The translations under genes were made by a program, and so were the position numbers. Shown piece after piece: positions 34,221 through 47,200 of a stretch of DNA of 64,000 bases (its first letter is position 1; each line of letters begins with the position of its first letter). The notes beneath the pieces were generated by a model, which was not told the origin of the DNA, made no database searches, and saw only the letters and a list, made by a program, of their open reading frames with translations. The stretch is from Akebia trifoliata. Taxonomy: Eukaryota > Streptophyta > Magnoliopsida > Ranunculales > Lardizabalaceae. The stretch is from positions 1 through 64,000 of the forward strand of contig JADQWC010000479.1 in the NCBI GenBank assembly GCA_017979445.1. The letters are read 5' to 3'.

Positions 34221-37200
34221 TGTCACGCCCCCAAATCCCAACACGAATTCTTATGATTCATCCGTCAGAATCTCGAGGTGTGAAGTAACCAAAACACACA
34301 ACCTGATAGAACAATCATAGTTAAAATTGCTATGAAAAAAAATATACGCAGCGGAATCTATATTAGATAATCTCAATCAGATCAATAGAAGCTACACAGT
34401 CATAATCATAATCCAAGACAAACCTAAACATTTTAATCACATCCCAAAATATACATAATGTCCCAAAATTTGAATTACACTATACTTGTTATACTACTAG
34501 GCCAATCCTCAAGCTGACGAAAGCTGCAGATCCTCGACAAAACCCTCTATAGGAGCCTTCTCGAATGACTCCTCACAGGCAGGTTCTCAAAAAGTTAAAA
34601 TATCTGAAAGGGGAAGGATAGGTTGAGTAACAGGGGAATGTTACTCAACAGGATGAACGTCGTTCTAACAACGAGTCATACATGCACGAGTAAACATCTA
34701 CACAGTTAACTAATGCAGGTTTTTCATAACGCAACATACGATAAATGTTTAAGTATACTCCATAAACATTTGTAAATAACTTCAATCTATCATTTCTATC
34801 ATTTAACGTAACATATACATCTTCCAAATGGAAAACATATATCAACATCACAAAATAAAGAAAATACATAATAAGAACACGACGGTGCAATCGATAAGAG
34901 AGCAGAGGAACACACCGATACAATAGCCTCGGCATGGCAAATCGATATTTCAAACTTCAAATTCGATGTGGAATCCCATTGTTAAAATCTGATTATGTGG
35001 CCAGTCGGCATACCACAGTTTTGGGACCGTTTATCCAGTTCAGACTGGCCTTTGGGAAAAAACCCAATACTGAGTTCACCTTACGGTGAGGCCTATCGTT
35101 TGACTACTGCAGACTAACAGTGATCACTAACTAATCCAGGAGACCCCTCGCGTCGAAGCCTATCAAGAGGCAATACATGTGAACCCCGCCTACCTCTACA
35201 TTATATAGAGACCGCCTTTACACAGAAGATTTCATAGGAAAGAAGTAAGAGAAATTCTCGGATCTCATAAGCTGTAATATGCTCTAAGGTATCCCATACT
35301 ACCAAAGAGCATATGACATCTAGTGTTAACCCTAGATTGACCTGTCACTTCCGGATATACCGCAACGCGTCACTCTTTGTAGGTTTTCCCATGACTCTTT
35401 TCTGGTGAATAAATTATTTTATTTTGTATATAGTATATCGTTTCTTTTTATCAAAAATACAAACAATGTTTGGTAGTGTCCTCCAGTGACATCTATCTAT
35501 CATTTCTATCCCTCAATCATTCCATCCATCTATCATTCCATCGAGTCTTACGTGGCATGTCCATCATGTAGGACTAGATGCATTGTCCCAACAACTAGTC
35601 GAGAACATACGTTCTCTCTATCCATCCATCAATCAATCGAACAATCCATTGGCTAACTTCTTACATATCTATCAAAATAATTTCACATTTCAAATTGTTC
35701 AAAAACCATAGAGCATCAACCAATACCTTTCAATGGTTTTGATTGAGTAGAAAGGCTCGGAAAATGCGATAAAACCATAAGACGTGGAAGTTAGAAAAGC
35801 TGTCAAAATTTGACTAAGTGTTAGAAAAGGTGACTTTTCAAAGTTATTGAAATTGAAAATGGGTTTTAGAAATGAAAGCCTTGAATACGAGATTCAACAC
35901 CATATTACTTTTATAGCTTAATTCAAAGTAACGCGAAAGATGTTGACTTTTGAAAACTTGCCGAAACATCGAAATTTATGTTTTGTTCTTGAAACCAAAA
36001 ATCGGATTTTGATCCTTTGAGTTTTGGATCTCGAAACCATTCCCATTATTCTGAAATGGGGGGTAAAACCTTAATTTTATTAAAAAATTTAAAGTATATG
36101 TTACTTAAATATTTTTAATGAAATGAAGGGTGGGAAAACATGTATGAACCATAAGGAGAGCAACCAGAACTCAGTTTGGATCAGAAATTTTTGTCGGTGG
36201 CAGAAACATGATTCTATCGGTTCCACCGACAAAATGGTTTGCCGTAGGTGTCGGTGGCACCGCCAGCTCCTACCGACAGCACTGAACCATTTCGCGAGAT
36301 TTTGATTTTTTAATCCATTCTTCGGATTTCTCTTCTGTTCTTCGACTCACCCATGTAACTAATGTTAAATCTTGATAAAACATGTCAAATCTCTATTCCT
36401 AACATGAAATCAAATTAATAGAAATCTAAAACCATTCTCAACTCAAACCGAAACTACATAAACTTTGTCGATTCATCGCTAATTGTTTAGATAAAATAAC
36501 CTAATTGATTAGAATCATGTTCTATGGAAAATATCATATAACTTGAGGGTATAAGGGAAGGCATCCTACTTGTGTGATTTTCAAGGATTGATCGGAGGCA
36601 AGGAGCGGTACTAAGATAGAGGTTGGGTTGTCTTTGATGTGAAATGATCAATAGCCGCGGACACCTTAATGATAGTATTCTCTCTTCCTTCTATGATGGA
36701 GAACGAACCTTCTTCAAGGTAGATGAAGTCCCACGTGGAGTGTGTCGAAGCCCTCTCGTTAATTCTTGATGGAGAATAGGGAAGAAGGATGGAAAACTAT
36801 GATTAAAACCTTGGGGAATGTAGAGTTTGTCGAGGCTGGCAACTTTTTCTTCTTTGTCGAGGCTCAACGGTGGCCCGTTTGTGAAGGAGCTTGAGGCGAA
36901 GAGAGTTGAAACCCTTGGTGGCTTGCTCAGCTAGGTTTAGTTTTATTGAGAGAGGAGACATGAAATAAAAGAAATCTTAAGTTTCTTTTATAATGACTTG
37001 AAGGGCAAGGTTAGTAATTTCACATTATTTTTATTTTTGACGATAATTTGATCTCCCGGACTTGAAAATCGACGAATGAATATTTCATTCTCTATAATTT
37101 TTCTTTGCGGACCTAATGGTGTATTCAAATTTTACTAATTCTCGCTTTAACAAAAATTCACTGTTTTGTGTCCCATTTGACACGAAATTCGAGGATTTTA

Positions 37201-37408
37201 TAACTTTTCTATCCGAACTCAAATTCAAGTATGCTTACAAGTTAAAGTATGTTTTTCAACCACTTTGAATTCAATGGTAAAGTCATATTTCACCAAAAAT
37301 GAACAGAGAAAAATCCAAGTACTTTACCTTAAGTCCCATTGTCCTAAATTTCTCCAAATTTTACTATTATATTTTCTCGAGATACTAACAAGGATTCGGG
37401 GTATTACA
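34221..37408 (-). mobile_element. Solo LTR, Tekay-like family
   Basis: Reads TGTCACGCCCCC at the left end and GGGGTATTACA at the right end on the + strand, 3188 bp. Flanks are cggct (34216-34220) and tagct (37409-37413); the unoccupied site in the sister LTR is cggct at 47607-47611. The right flank differs by a CG-to-TA change, as from methylated CpG decay. It contains the hairpin cluster at 36190-36290. No open frame inside is supported, including 34645-34953 on the - strand. Confidence 0.85.
36190..36290. other. Hairpin cluster in solo LTR
   Basis: Contains TTTTGTCGGTGG, CTATCGGTTCCACCGACA and GTCGGTGGCACCGCC, counterparts of the palindromes at 3286-3412. Confidence 0.55.
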
Positions 37409-38235
37409 TAGCTGATTTTTTATGATACAAGGTGAAAAAGGAGAGAAAAGTAAAAAAAATTGGGTGAGTTTTGTAAAGGACGAGACTACAGACGTTTTTC
37501 TTCTCTACGTTGGAAGTCAACGGTAACCCGTTTGCAGTAAATCTACTGTTGAAAGTTGAGAAAGAAACCAAATTTTTTTTAAATCGCAGTTGGTTTCTGG
37601 AAGAATTTGGATGATGATGAATAGTGAAATCTATTTAAAAGTTATTTATATATATTAATGGGACAAAATCGATATTTTACCTATTGTTTTATTTGACGAT
37701 AACTTGACTGTTCGGACTCCAAAAGTGATGAATGAATACTCTATTTTATTTAATTTTTTGTTCCAGATCTAATGTTATGGTCAAATTTTACAAATTATAT
37801 CTCTAACAAAACTTTACTTTTTTGACCCGATAAGACCCTAAAATTAACGTCGTTTTTATTTTTTTACGATAATTTTACTTTTTGGACTCCAAAAATGACA
37901 AGTAAATAGCCTATTTTTTATCATTTTTTGTTTTGAACCCAATGGTATGATCGAATTTTAAAAATTCTTTCTCTAGCAAAAAGTCATTATTTTAGCCTAG
38001 TCCAACTCGAAAATCGAGGATTTTACGACTTTTCTGCTCGAACTCACATTTGAGTGTGTTTATAAGCTAAAGTATGTTTTCCGACCATTTTGAATCCAAT
38101 GGTAAAGTCAGATTTCATAAAAAATGATCATAATAAAATCCTAAAATTTTATCCTAAGTCCCATTTTTAGGATTTTCTCAAAATTTTCCTATTTATTTTT
38201 TCTCAAGATACGAATCAAAAACTCGGAGTTTTACA

Positions 38236-38249
38236 TTCTCTCCCCGTTA
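38236..38249 (-). other. Polypurine tract of the Tekay-like element
   Basis: On the - strand TAACGGGGAGAGAA immediately precedes the LTR start TGTAAAACTCC. This resembles the G-rich tract plus LTR junction typical of Del/Tekay elements. Confidence 0.75.
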
Positions 38250-39129
38250 ATAAAAATTTTATCCTTGAAATATAAATCATACCTTATCAAACTTTGTCGC
38301 AATTCCACTAACACGGCATGTATAATAAACAACACCTATTTTAGATTATTATCTATTCTTGGTCCCAACATCTATTCTTGGTCCCAAGTCAATCTCATTT
38401 ATAACTCATAACCTTATGTTAATTATATTGTGTCAACCCAACACATTCATTTATTAATCACTCCAATTCAAACTCATCTCCAACTAATTTATTATTTGTA
38501 TAACCCTAAGATAACAATCAATTCACATTATATCACTTTCCCACTAATATTTATCAACAACAATCATTTCCCATCTTCTCTATTCTTTACCTTTACTTCT
38601 CTCACCAATTACAACGTCTATTATGTTTTACTTATACTTACCATGACTATTACTCCTCAATGCATAGACTTACCACAAGCATACCACTACTATTTGCACA
38701 CAATTTAATACTTATTAATAACATAATACACAACATCCACACTAAATATATCCCTACTATAATACAAATATCTACTACCACTAAATTCGCAAACTACATT
38801 AAAATCTTCATTCCTAATACACTACTATCTTTATATTTAATATAATATTATATTTTCTACACTACCTTATCGTGCCTATTTCATCAACATTCTTTGCCCA
38901 TACTACCTCAATAACTTTTTATCAATCATAGTCTTCCTCTGTATAGATAATTGCATTACTTGACCCATGTCAGTAATTTCTAGCTCTAGCAAGCATACAA
39001 AATCTCAGTAGAATTATATGATCTAGAAAAACTAGTATTGAATAGAACTCCACTTTTTAATATTATAATTAAAAATTGTACCTTCCAAAATTTTGTTGGA
39101 AACAGGTACTTTCTCTTGGTCACAACCCT
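38250..39129 (-). other. Interior remnant without recognisable pol
   Basis: AT-rich sequence between the gag end and polypurine tract. I see no protease, RT or integrase motif on the - strand. Open frames 38430-38708 and 38660-38845 (+) are low-complexity and motif-free. Confidence 0.5.
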
Positions 39130-40201
39130 TACTTGTTATTGTGATAAAGGGTATTTTCTCCTGATATGTCCCACCAGACTACACACGTAACATTTCAACG
39201 ATCTTGTCTTCGTAGGTTTCTGTGGAGTAGGCAGTTAATAAACTAGAGCCTGCATGCTCTGAACCTGCCTTATTGATTCCTTTGGCCCTATTGGCATCAA
39301 TGGAGCTTCAGCTGCTCTATAACTCAGTGATGGGGAAACTCTACAACTCGGTAGTAGAGGGGTTTTATGTTGTGGGTTCGCTGATCCGAGGGAGATTGGC
39401 CTCGAATACATCGGCCTCTTGGTCGGGTTTGATCTTGAAGGAAGAGAGGTCTTGGGTTGACTGGTTTATCCTTAGGACATCTGTAATTTCATTCCCTCTT
39501 GCTTTCGACCGCTAGTTCGATCTGTTTGCCGTGGTATAAGTATGTTATCGACCTTATCAAAACTCAATAGCCTTATTGTTCCTTAAATTGGCCCATTTAA
39601 CATTTTTTTAGCCACGCATCTTTAATCGATTAACGTCAACTCGAACATTGCTCTCCTTTATGTCCCAACTTACCATATTCATAACAAACCACTACTCTTT
39701 CTTTTGACTGATTAAATATTTTATGTTATTGTTTCTTGTAAAACTCTTCCATCTCTTGAGCGGGTATTTCCATAGTCTCGCTTTCTATGTATAGTTATTT
39801 TTCCCGTGACTTTATTAGTTTCGTAATTGTTTACCTCTTATTGGATCTTAACTGCTTTTTTTTACTAGGCTTTGAGGCGATGATTGTACTATCCCTATTT
39901 CTTCTCGTAGTCATTCTTGTAGTGGGATATTTACTCGTTGATCATTTTGGAATTTATCCTTAAAATGGTGGTTGAACCTTTCTTTTATCCTCTTTAATCT
40001 TTTTGTTAATTAACGCACCATGATCATTTGGGCTTCAAACATCTCCGATTGTCTTCTTTCCATGTGAGCCTGACTCTAGGATAACTTAAAGACTGCTTCT
40101 ATCAACCATTCTATCTTTTTGAGTTTACTAGACCTAGGTAGATCTTCCTCACCAGTTTGACTTCTTGTCACGGGTCCAGTTACACTTATATTTCCTTCCA
40201 T
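39130..40201 (-). pseudogene. gag: Decayed gag of the Tekay-like element
   Basis: Read leftward, an ATG at 40201 opens 'MEGNISVTGPVTRSQTGEED...', followed by 'KKIEWLIEAVFKLS' and a stop, then a charged helical stretch near 40085-40010. The C-terminal end (39315-39130) keeps one frame with 'AAEAPLMPIGPKESIRQVQ', a stop, and the zinc knuckle C-Y-V-C-x4-H-x4 at 39151-39192, whose last Cys is replaced by Tyr (TAC where TGC or TGT is expected). CCHC knuckles bind element RNA for packaging. The middle is too decayed to follow. The + strand frame 39273-39515 is the antisense of this gene. Confidence 0.7.
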
Positions 40202-40547
40202 CTTTCCTAACCTTTAAGTTCAGTAATCTTCAATTTATCATAAGCAGGGCACTTCTCAGAACCACGCCAACATCATTCTCATGGAAGCATTAACTACTAG
40301 TATAATAAGAAATCTAGTAATGAACATCATTTTCATTATTAAGATAATTATCCTAGAATCTTATCTTACGCTTACTAGGCTTTAAGGACTTCTAGACATA
40401 GAAGAGCTCGCAATCCTAATACGGAACTACTAATGAGTTCGAATATCAAATTCCTAGTAACACTCTATAATTATCTCCAATGTCTATGGTATCAGTCTAG
40501 TCTCCAAAACATAACAAATCTGTATCCCATACGGATCTAATGCTATA

Positions 40548-40558
40548 CATTAATACCA
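40548..40558 (-). other. Degenerate tRNA-Met-type primer-binding site
   Basis: On the - strand TGGTATTAATG begins 2 nt after the LTR end at 40561. It resembles TGGTATCAGAG, the initiator tRNA-Met site of most plant Ty3/gypsy elements, with C-to-T and G-to-A type differences. Confidence 0.5.
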
Positions 40559-41834
40559 TCTGTGGCGCTCTGTCAAATGCTAATACAAAATCCCATGTCA
40601 GATCTCAAGGCACTTGGTGGTGCCTCGAAATTTTGGCATGGTCTCCTCTGTTTATGTCAGCATTTCAATGCGTTAAATACCTGCACTTGACAAACGACAT
40701 ACACTATATCCTGCATATATATATATATATATATACAAAATAGAATAATAACAGAAACATATATACATCTAATAACGCATGATAAATCAGAGTACGAAAG
40801 AAAAAATTTATATACAGGATTATACAAAAACTCATCAGTCTAACAAAATTCATAATTCTCAAAACCAAAATCTATATTATTACCTGGACAACCTAATGTC
40901 GCTAGGTATAGTCCAGTGCTTACCATGAAAATGACTCTGATCGTCTACCTGACCTACCAGATAATCCGCACTCGTGCTCTACATATGTTTCACCAAGCTC
41001 TTAATCTGAAACTAAAAAAATAGATAAGGAAAAAAGTAACAATGGTTATCCAGTAGGGAACCAAACAATTTCTACCAATAACCTCTCCTAACATGAACGA
41101 ATAAACATATTGAATCATTTTAAAATATGTAAATTTTTACAGAAAAAATTATGATTAACTGGTACATATAGTCAGGGATGAGCAATTAAACATTTTAAAA
41201 CTCACGTTATATTGATCAGCAGTACTCAGTATAATATTTTCTTTTTATACAAATCTACTTAGTCAAATGGAAATATTAAATATGCATTTCATTTTATATA
41301 TAAAATAAGGTAACATATACATAATACACAATGATGAAGTGGTGAAATTAAAGAGTTAGGATTCACGATTGGATCGTTCCCAATCGGGACATGATGTTTC
41401 ATAATAAGGTATTAGTTTCTAATTTTGTGGCTGGTCATTATTTATCACACTTGCGGGACCATTTTTTTTTGCTTAGACTAGCCGTTGGACATGATCGTAA
41501 GCAATGGGTCTCTTTTCGATGTGTCAAAATATTTGACTACTATAAATTGTTAGTAATCATTGACTAATCATCTTCATCTATGCCTATCAGGCATGCTTGT
41601 GATTCCCAAATATACAATCCATTTGTATACGACCAACTTTACATTGCAAATTCACTAGTAAAGATAGAGAGGAATAACCCGAATTTCAATTGTGACTCCA
41701 CTCTAATACGCGTCCCATACCACGTATGAGTTTGATTGTCCCTACCGTACATCTCAAGATAGTATATCACTCCGGATGATATGACAGACTATCTTTTCAT
41801 GTATTTGTAAGCTCTTTAATAATTCACAAAATAG

Positions 41835-41837
<3 letters not shown>

Positions 41838-41917
<80 letters not shown>
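41838..41917. repeat. (TA)n microsatellite
   Basis: About 80 bp of almost pure TA dinucleotides with one G interruption, inside the Tekay-like LTR. Another short (AT)n is at 40713-40735. The frame of Tyr/Ile repeats read across it is not a gene. Confidence 0.95.
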
Positions 41918-41921
<4 letters not shown>

Positions 41922-42436
41922 TCCTTTCTTTGAAAACAAATAAGAAATTTTCTTTGAAAATAAATGAGAAATTAATATTACAGAATTGAGAATAAATATC
42001 CAGTTTCCTACCACGCAACTGTGGTCACGCGGCCTAAAATTAATAACAGAACATAACATAACTTGCGTTTAGCGCTACAGAAAGTAAAAAAACATGTAAC
42101 CAATATCATTATCCTTAGATATCCGTTTACCAACCCACACACAACATTACAATGTAAAAAGCAAACATCACCTCTCGGATGTGACTCTTACATTTTATCG
42201 TTTCATCCATTTTTTCCTTCTTTTTTTGATTCTTACACTTTTTTTTTAACATTTTCAAACACCTCATTCATTTTCTAGATTCATTCATTCAATTATTCAT
42301 TTTTCGATATCAAATCCTTTTTTCACAATTTGAAATTAATTTTTATCATTAAAATTAAAAATTTATAAAACTTATATCAAAATAGGGTCTGAGTAGTGCA
42401 CATAACCCAACTAGCGGAAATAATCCGATGAAATAT

Positions 42437-45400
42437 TTTTAAAATCCCAAGTTTTTTATTTGTATCTCGAGGAAAATAAATAGTGAAATTTTGAAAAAAT
42501 CCTGAAAGTGGAACTTAAGGTAAAACTGTAAGATTTTGTTCTCATCATTTTTAATGAAATTTGATCTTGACATTGGATTCAAAATGATTGAAAAACATAC
42601 TTTAGCTTGTAAACACGCTCAAATGCGAGTCCGAACATAATTATTGTAAAATCCTCGATTATCGAGTCGGATTAGGCTAAAATAATGACTTCTTGTTAAA
42701 GTAAAAATTTTTAAAATTCGATCATATCATTGGATTCGTAATGAGAAATTATAGAAAATTGATTATTTATGTATCTTTTTTGGAACACAGAAAGTTGAAT
42801 TATCGTCAAAAATGAAAACGACGTCAATTTTAGGGTCCCATTGGGCCAAAATGTAAATTTCTTTTAGAGATAGAATTTGTAGAAATTGACCATATGAAAG
42901 CGCCCTCGATCCGCGGGGTACATGGATCCGCTTTTAACCTTTGAGGTTTGGGAGTCGCCACCTAGTTATTACTGTCTAGGAACCGAACATCGACTCTAAA
43001 CGGATAAATCAACTAATCTACTATAAAAAAATATGGGTCCGAGGATCATGTTACGAGCTTGGAAGGTGTTAGGCACCAACCCCGCCCGGCCAATGCCGAT
43101 CTCTACTTATCCCAACTAAACTACATTGCTAAAAGACCTAAGTAATAAAGAAAAATTAAAAAATTTATACTTTTCCGAAGACAACGTTCTCGTTCCCTCA
43201 GATCTGACAGAGTAACTCCTTGTACAGTACTCCTCTCTTCATTCTGTCTCCGGATCTGATTTCTAATCTCCAAGGTGAGGTATCTCTTTCTTAGATCCGG
43301 ATTCTTCAAATTTGTTTATGAATTTCTAGATGTTTTGAAGGGCTTCTAGGTGTTTTTCGAGCTAAAATTGAAGTAAGGGTGTTAGGTAAGGAGTTGGGAC
43401 TTCAAAATTAAGGTTTATGGGAGGCTAGGGAAGCTTTTTGACCTACTTCTCTTAGGATTTATTATTTGATACGAAAATAGGGTGTGAGGACCCCTATTTA
43501 TAGAAGTTTTAAGTGTTTGTTTAGATAAAATTAGTGTTTAATTATAATTCTTTTAGTTAGAGTTATATTTTAATTAGAATTGTTTTAGGTAAAGTTATAT
43601 TTTAGTTAGAATTCTATTAAATAGACTTATTATTTAATTAGGATTGTTAAATAGAATTATTATTTAATTAGAACTCTATTAGGATTTTGACTTTTGGTCT
43701 TATTTGATTGACTTTAAGATTTTGACTTTAGTTTTACTTGATTGACTTTAATATCTTGACTTTAGTCTTACTTGATTGATTTAATTTTGACTTTAGTCTT
43801 ACTTGATTGACTTTAATATCTTGACTTTAGTCTTACTTGATTGACATTAATTTTTTGGAGAACCCCATCTATTATATCTTTAATTCTTTGGACCCCCAAA
43901 TGGAGGGGTCCTTGAATAAATATCTTGGCAACCATCAACAATTTTGCCTGAGAGTCTGATTGATCGATTTTTTTTGTTCAAATTTTTAAATTAATTTTAT
44001 TAATGTTTCACTTTAATTATTTAATATTTTATTTATTAATTTCAAAAATTTTAATTATAAAAATTATGAAATTATCGTTTTGCCCTCGGAGAGGACTTTT
44101 TGTGTTTCAAGTCGTTTTTCAATGTTCTAAGATGTTTTTGGAATCGGTTTTTCATAAGGAATTCAATGGGAATGTTGGTTTTTTTCATTTATGAAATTTT
44201 TGTGTGAAATGGTCGTAAACTTTATGAGAGGCATTTTCGTAATTTTGTCAAATTCTGTAAAAATTGGCTAAATGATTTATTTGGTCTCGATTTGTTATTT
44301 TATGTGTTTGAAAAGGTTTTCCTAAGCGTAATGTAGGCTCTAGGATTGTTTTGATATTAGGAGTATTTTGATAATTTGATCATTTTTTAGTGATTTTTAT
44401 CGTAAAGCTTTTTTTTATCTACAAGATGATGAATTCTATGTTTCTAGGGTCATATTTTCCTAAAGTAGCGTGATTTCTACAGTTTTGTCCGTTCAAAATA
44501 CCTTAACCGGATTTCTGAAACATATCTAGTAACAAAATAAAGTATTGGAATAATCATCCATCATTGGGAACCATTGCGATCGGGTTGACGAGATGATTAA
44601 TCAGGCAAGTGCAAAAATGGGGTGTCTACACCATACCATTAGATTTAAAATGAAAAATTAAACAAAATAGAGTATTCACTCATTACTTTTGGAGTCCGAA
44701 CGGTCAAGTTATCGTCAAACAAAACAATAGGCAAAATACCAAAATTTTATATAAATAAATTTTTTTTACTATTCATCTTCATTTTAAACAACCCAAAACC
44801 AGCCAACAGATTTTTTTTTTCAAATAATTTATTTTTTTTCAAATTTTCAAACTCAGATCCATCGCGAACGGGTCGTCGTTGACTTCCGTCATAGAAGGGA
44901 AAAAGGTCTATAGCCTCGACATCTACAAAACCCACCCAACTTCTTTTCGTTTCATCCTCTCTTTCATCTTGTATTATCAAAAATTAGCCATATATATATA
45001 CGGGGATTTCGTAACTTCGACATCGGATTTTGCTTGTTTCGGGGTCAAATCGTCCTCCGTAGTAAAAGGGAAAAAAGACGACAACGTCGAGATCTTTGAA
45101 ACTACCGAGTCATATTCAAAAATTAGCCATCTTGAAGTTTAATCCACCTCGATTTTTGTACCAATCATCTCGATTTTCGTGCATGCACTTCAATCCTTTT
45201 GCATAGAGATAGTAAGGACTCTCAATTTCTATTGGTAACCATAGATTTACAAAAATTGCATTTAGGATTTTTATCCAAAATTTGTATTAGGTTTAAAAAT
45301 TGTAGAATTATTTTTGTTATTTCAAATTCACACAAGAATTTACATATTTGATATGTTTAATTATATTTTATAATAAACTATATGTGGGTAGGATATTTCA

Positions 45401-47200
45401 TTGGGTTATTTCCGCCAGTTGAGTTCTGTGCACTGTTCAGACCCTGTTTTAATATAAGTTTTGTAAATTTTCAATGTAAATGATAAAAATGAATTTTAAA
45501 ATGTGAAAAAGGATATGATATCTAAAAATGAATATTTGAGTGAATGAATTCGAAAAATAAATGATGTGTTTGAAAAAGTAAAAAGTGTAAGAATCGAAAA
45601 AAATATGATTTAATATTCAATGAACCCATATTAAGTTAATGAATATCAGAAAGTGAATATCTTGTTCGACAGATTAAAAACTATAAAAACTGAAAGAAAA
45701 AAAGGGAAAAGGAGATGAAATGGTAAAATGTAATAATCACACCCGAGAGGTAATGTCTGCATTTTATATTATAATGTTGTGTGTAAGTTGGTGAAGGAAT
45801 ATCTAAGGATAATAATTTGTTGCGTATTTATTTAAATTCTGTTGGCCCAGAGGCTCCAAGTTCTATTATTTATTTTAAGTCGAGTGGTCACAATTACATG
45901 GTAGGAAACTATATATCTATTCTCAACCTTATATTGTTAATTTCTCTTTTGTTTGTGAGCTGTTAAAGAGTCTGTAAATGCCTAAAAAGATAGTACGTCA
46001 TATCATCTGGAGTGGTGTACTATCTTGGGATGTATAGTAAGGAAAACCAAACTCATACACGGTATGAGACGCGTATGAGAGTGGAGTCACAACTGGAATT
46101 TGGATTTATTCCTTTCTATCTTTACCAGTGAACTTATAATGTAAAGGTTGTCGTATACGAATGATTTGTATATTTGGGAATCACATGCACACCTGATAGA
46201 CATAAACGAAGATGATTAGTCAGTGATCACTAATAATCTATAGTAGTTGAACGTTTTGACACATCGAAAAGAGACCCATTGCTTACGGTCAAGTCAAACG
46301 GCCAGCCTAAGTCGAATAAATGGTCCATCAAGTGTGGTAAACAACGACCAGCCACAAAATTAGGAACTAATACTTTATTATAAAACATCATGTCCCGACT
46401 AAGAGTGATCTAGTCATAAATCCCAACTCTTTAATTTCACTACTCCATCATTGTGTATTATGTATCTATTACCTTATTTTAATATAAAAAAATGAAATGC
46501 ATGTTTAATATTTCCATTTAATAAATTAGTTTGTATAAAAATAAAATGCTATAGTGGATATTGTTGATTGATGTAATGTGAGTTTTAAAATATTTAGTTG
46601 CTCTTCCTTAGCTTTATGTACCAGTTAATCGTAGAAATTTTGCATATTTTAAAATGATTCAATATGTTTATTCATTCATGTTAGGAGAGGTTATTGGCAT
46701 AAATTGTTTACTTCCCTACTGGGTAACCATTGTTACTCACCATTTCCTTCTCCATTTTTTTAGTTTCAGATTCAAAGCTTGGCAAGGCAAGTATAGAGCA
46801 CGAGTGAGGATCATCTGATGGGTCAGGTAGACTACTGGAGTCCTTTTCATGGTAAGCACTGAGCTATACCTAGTGGCGTCAAGTTGTCCAGGTAGTAATA
46901 TAGATTTTGGTTTTGAGCATTAAAATTTTTGTTAGAATGAGAAATTTTCTATATAATTCTGTATTTTGTTTATCCTTTCGCACTCTAATCTATCGTGCGT
47001 TATTAGATGTATATAGGCTTCCTTTAGTATTATACTTTGTATGTTTATATATAGAATAATGTATGTCGTCTATCAGGTGTAAATTGAACGTCTTTGAATG
47101 CTAACATAAACAAAGGAGACCATGCCGAAATTTCGAGACCCCACCTTATGCCTCAAGATCTAACATGGGACTTTATATTAGCATTTGGTGGGGCGTCACA
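42437..47200 (+). mobile_element. Solo LTR, Tekay-like family, inverted relative to its host LTR
   Basis: Left end TTTTAAAATCCC (expected TGTAAAATCCC), right end GGGGCGTCACA, flanked by a perfect duplication aatat (42432-42436 and 47201-47205). The unoccupied site is at 33811-33815. About 3.0 kb once the nested Tat LTR (42895-44630) is removed. It lies opposite to the host LTR at 40561-42436, creating a large inverted repeat. No coding sequence supported. Confidence 0.88.
42895..44630 (-). mobile_element. Solo LTR of the inner Tat family, nested in a solo LTR
   Basis: Begins TGAAAGCGCCC and ends GGTGTCTACA on the + strand, 1736 bp, flanked by a perfect duplication ccata (42890-42894 and 44631-44635). 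It is alignable throughout with 10299-12034 and 19781-21516 but clearly more diverged. It keeps the TTGACT cluster at about 43705-43846. Confidence 0.93.

Larger units (their letters stand above)
33483..38235 (-). repeat. 3' LTR of the Tekay-like element (part), split by a solo LTR
   Basis: 33483-34220 and 37409-38235 align with 42098-42436 plus 47201-48443 of the 5' LTR. The right end reads GGAGTTTTACA, i.e. TGTAAAACTCC in element orientation. The unoccupied site of the insertion at 42437 is visible here as aatat at 33811-33815. Confidence 0.8.

Noticed and set aside
39273..39515. + strand frame of 80 codons
   Set aside because: Antisense of the decayed gag whose zinc knuckle reads on the - strand.
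41835..42059. Open frame of Tyr/Ile repeats on the - strand
   Set aside because: It is the translation of a (TA)n microsatellite.
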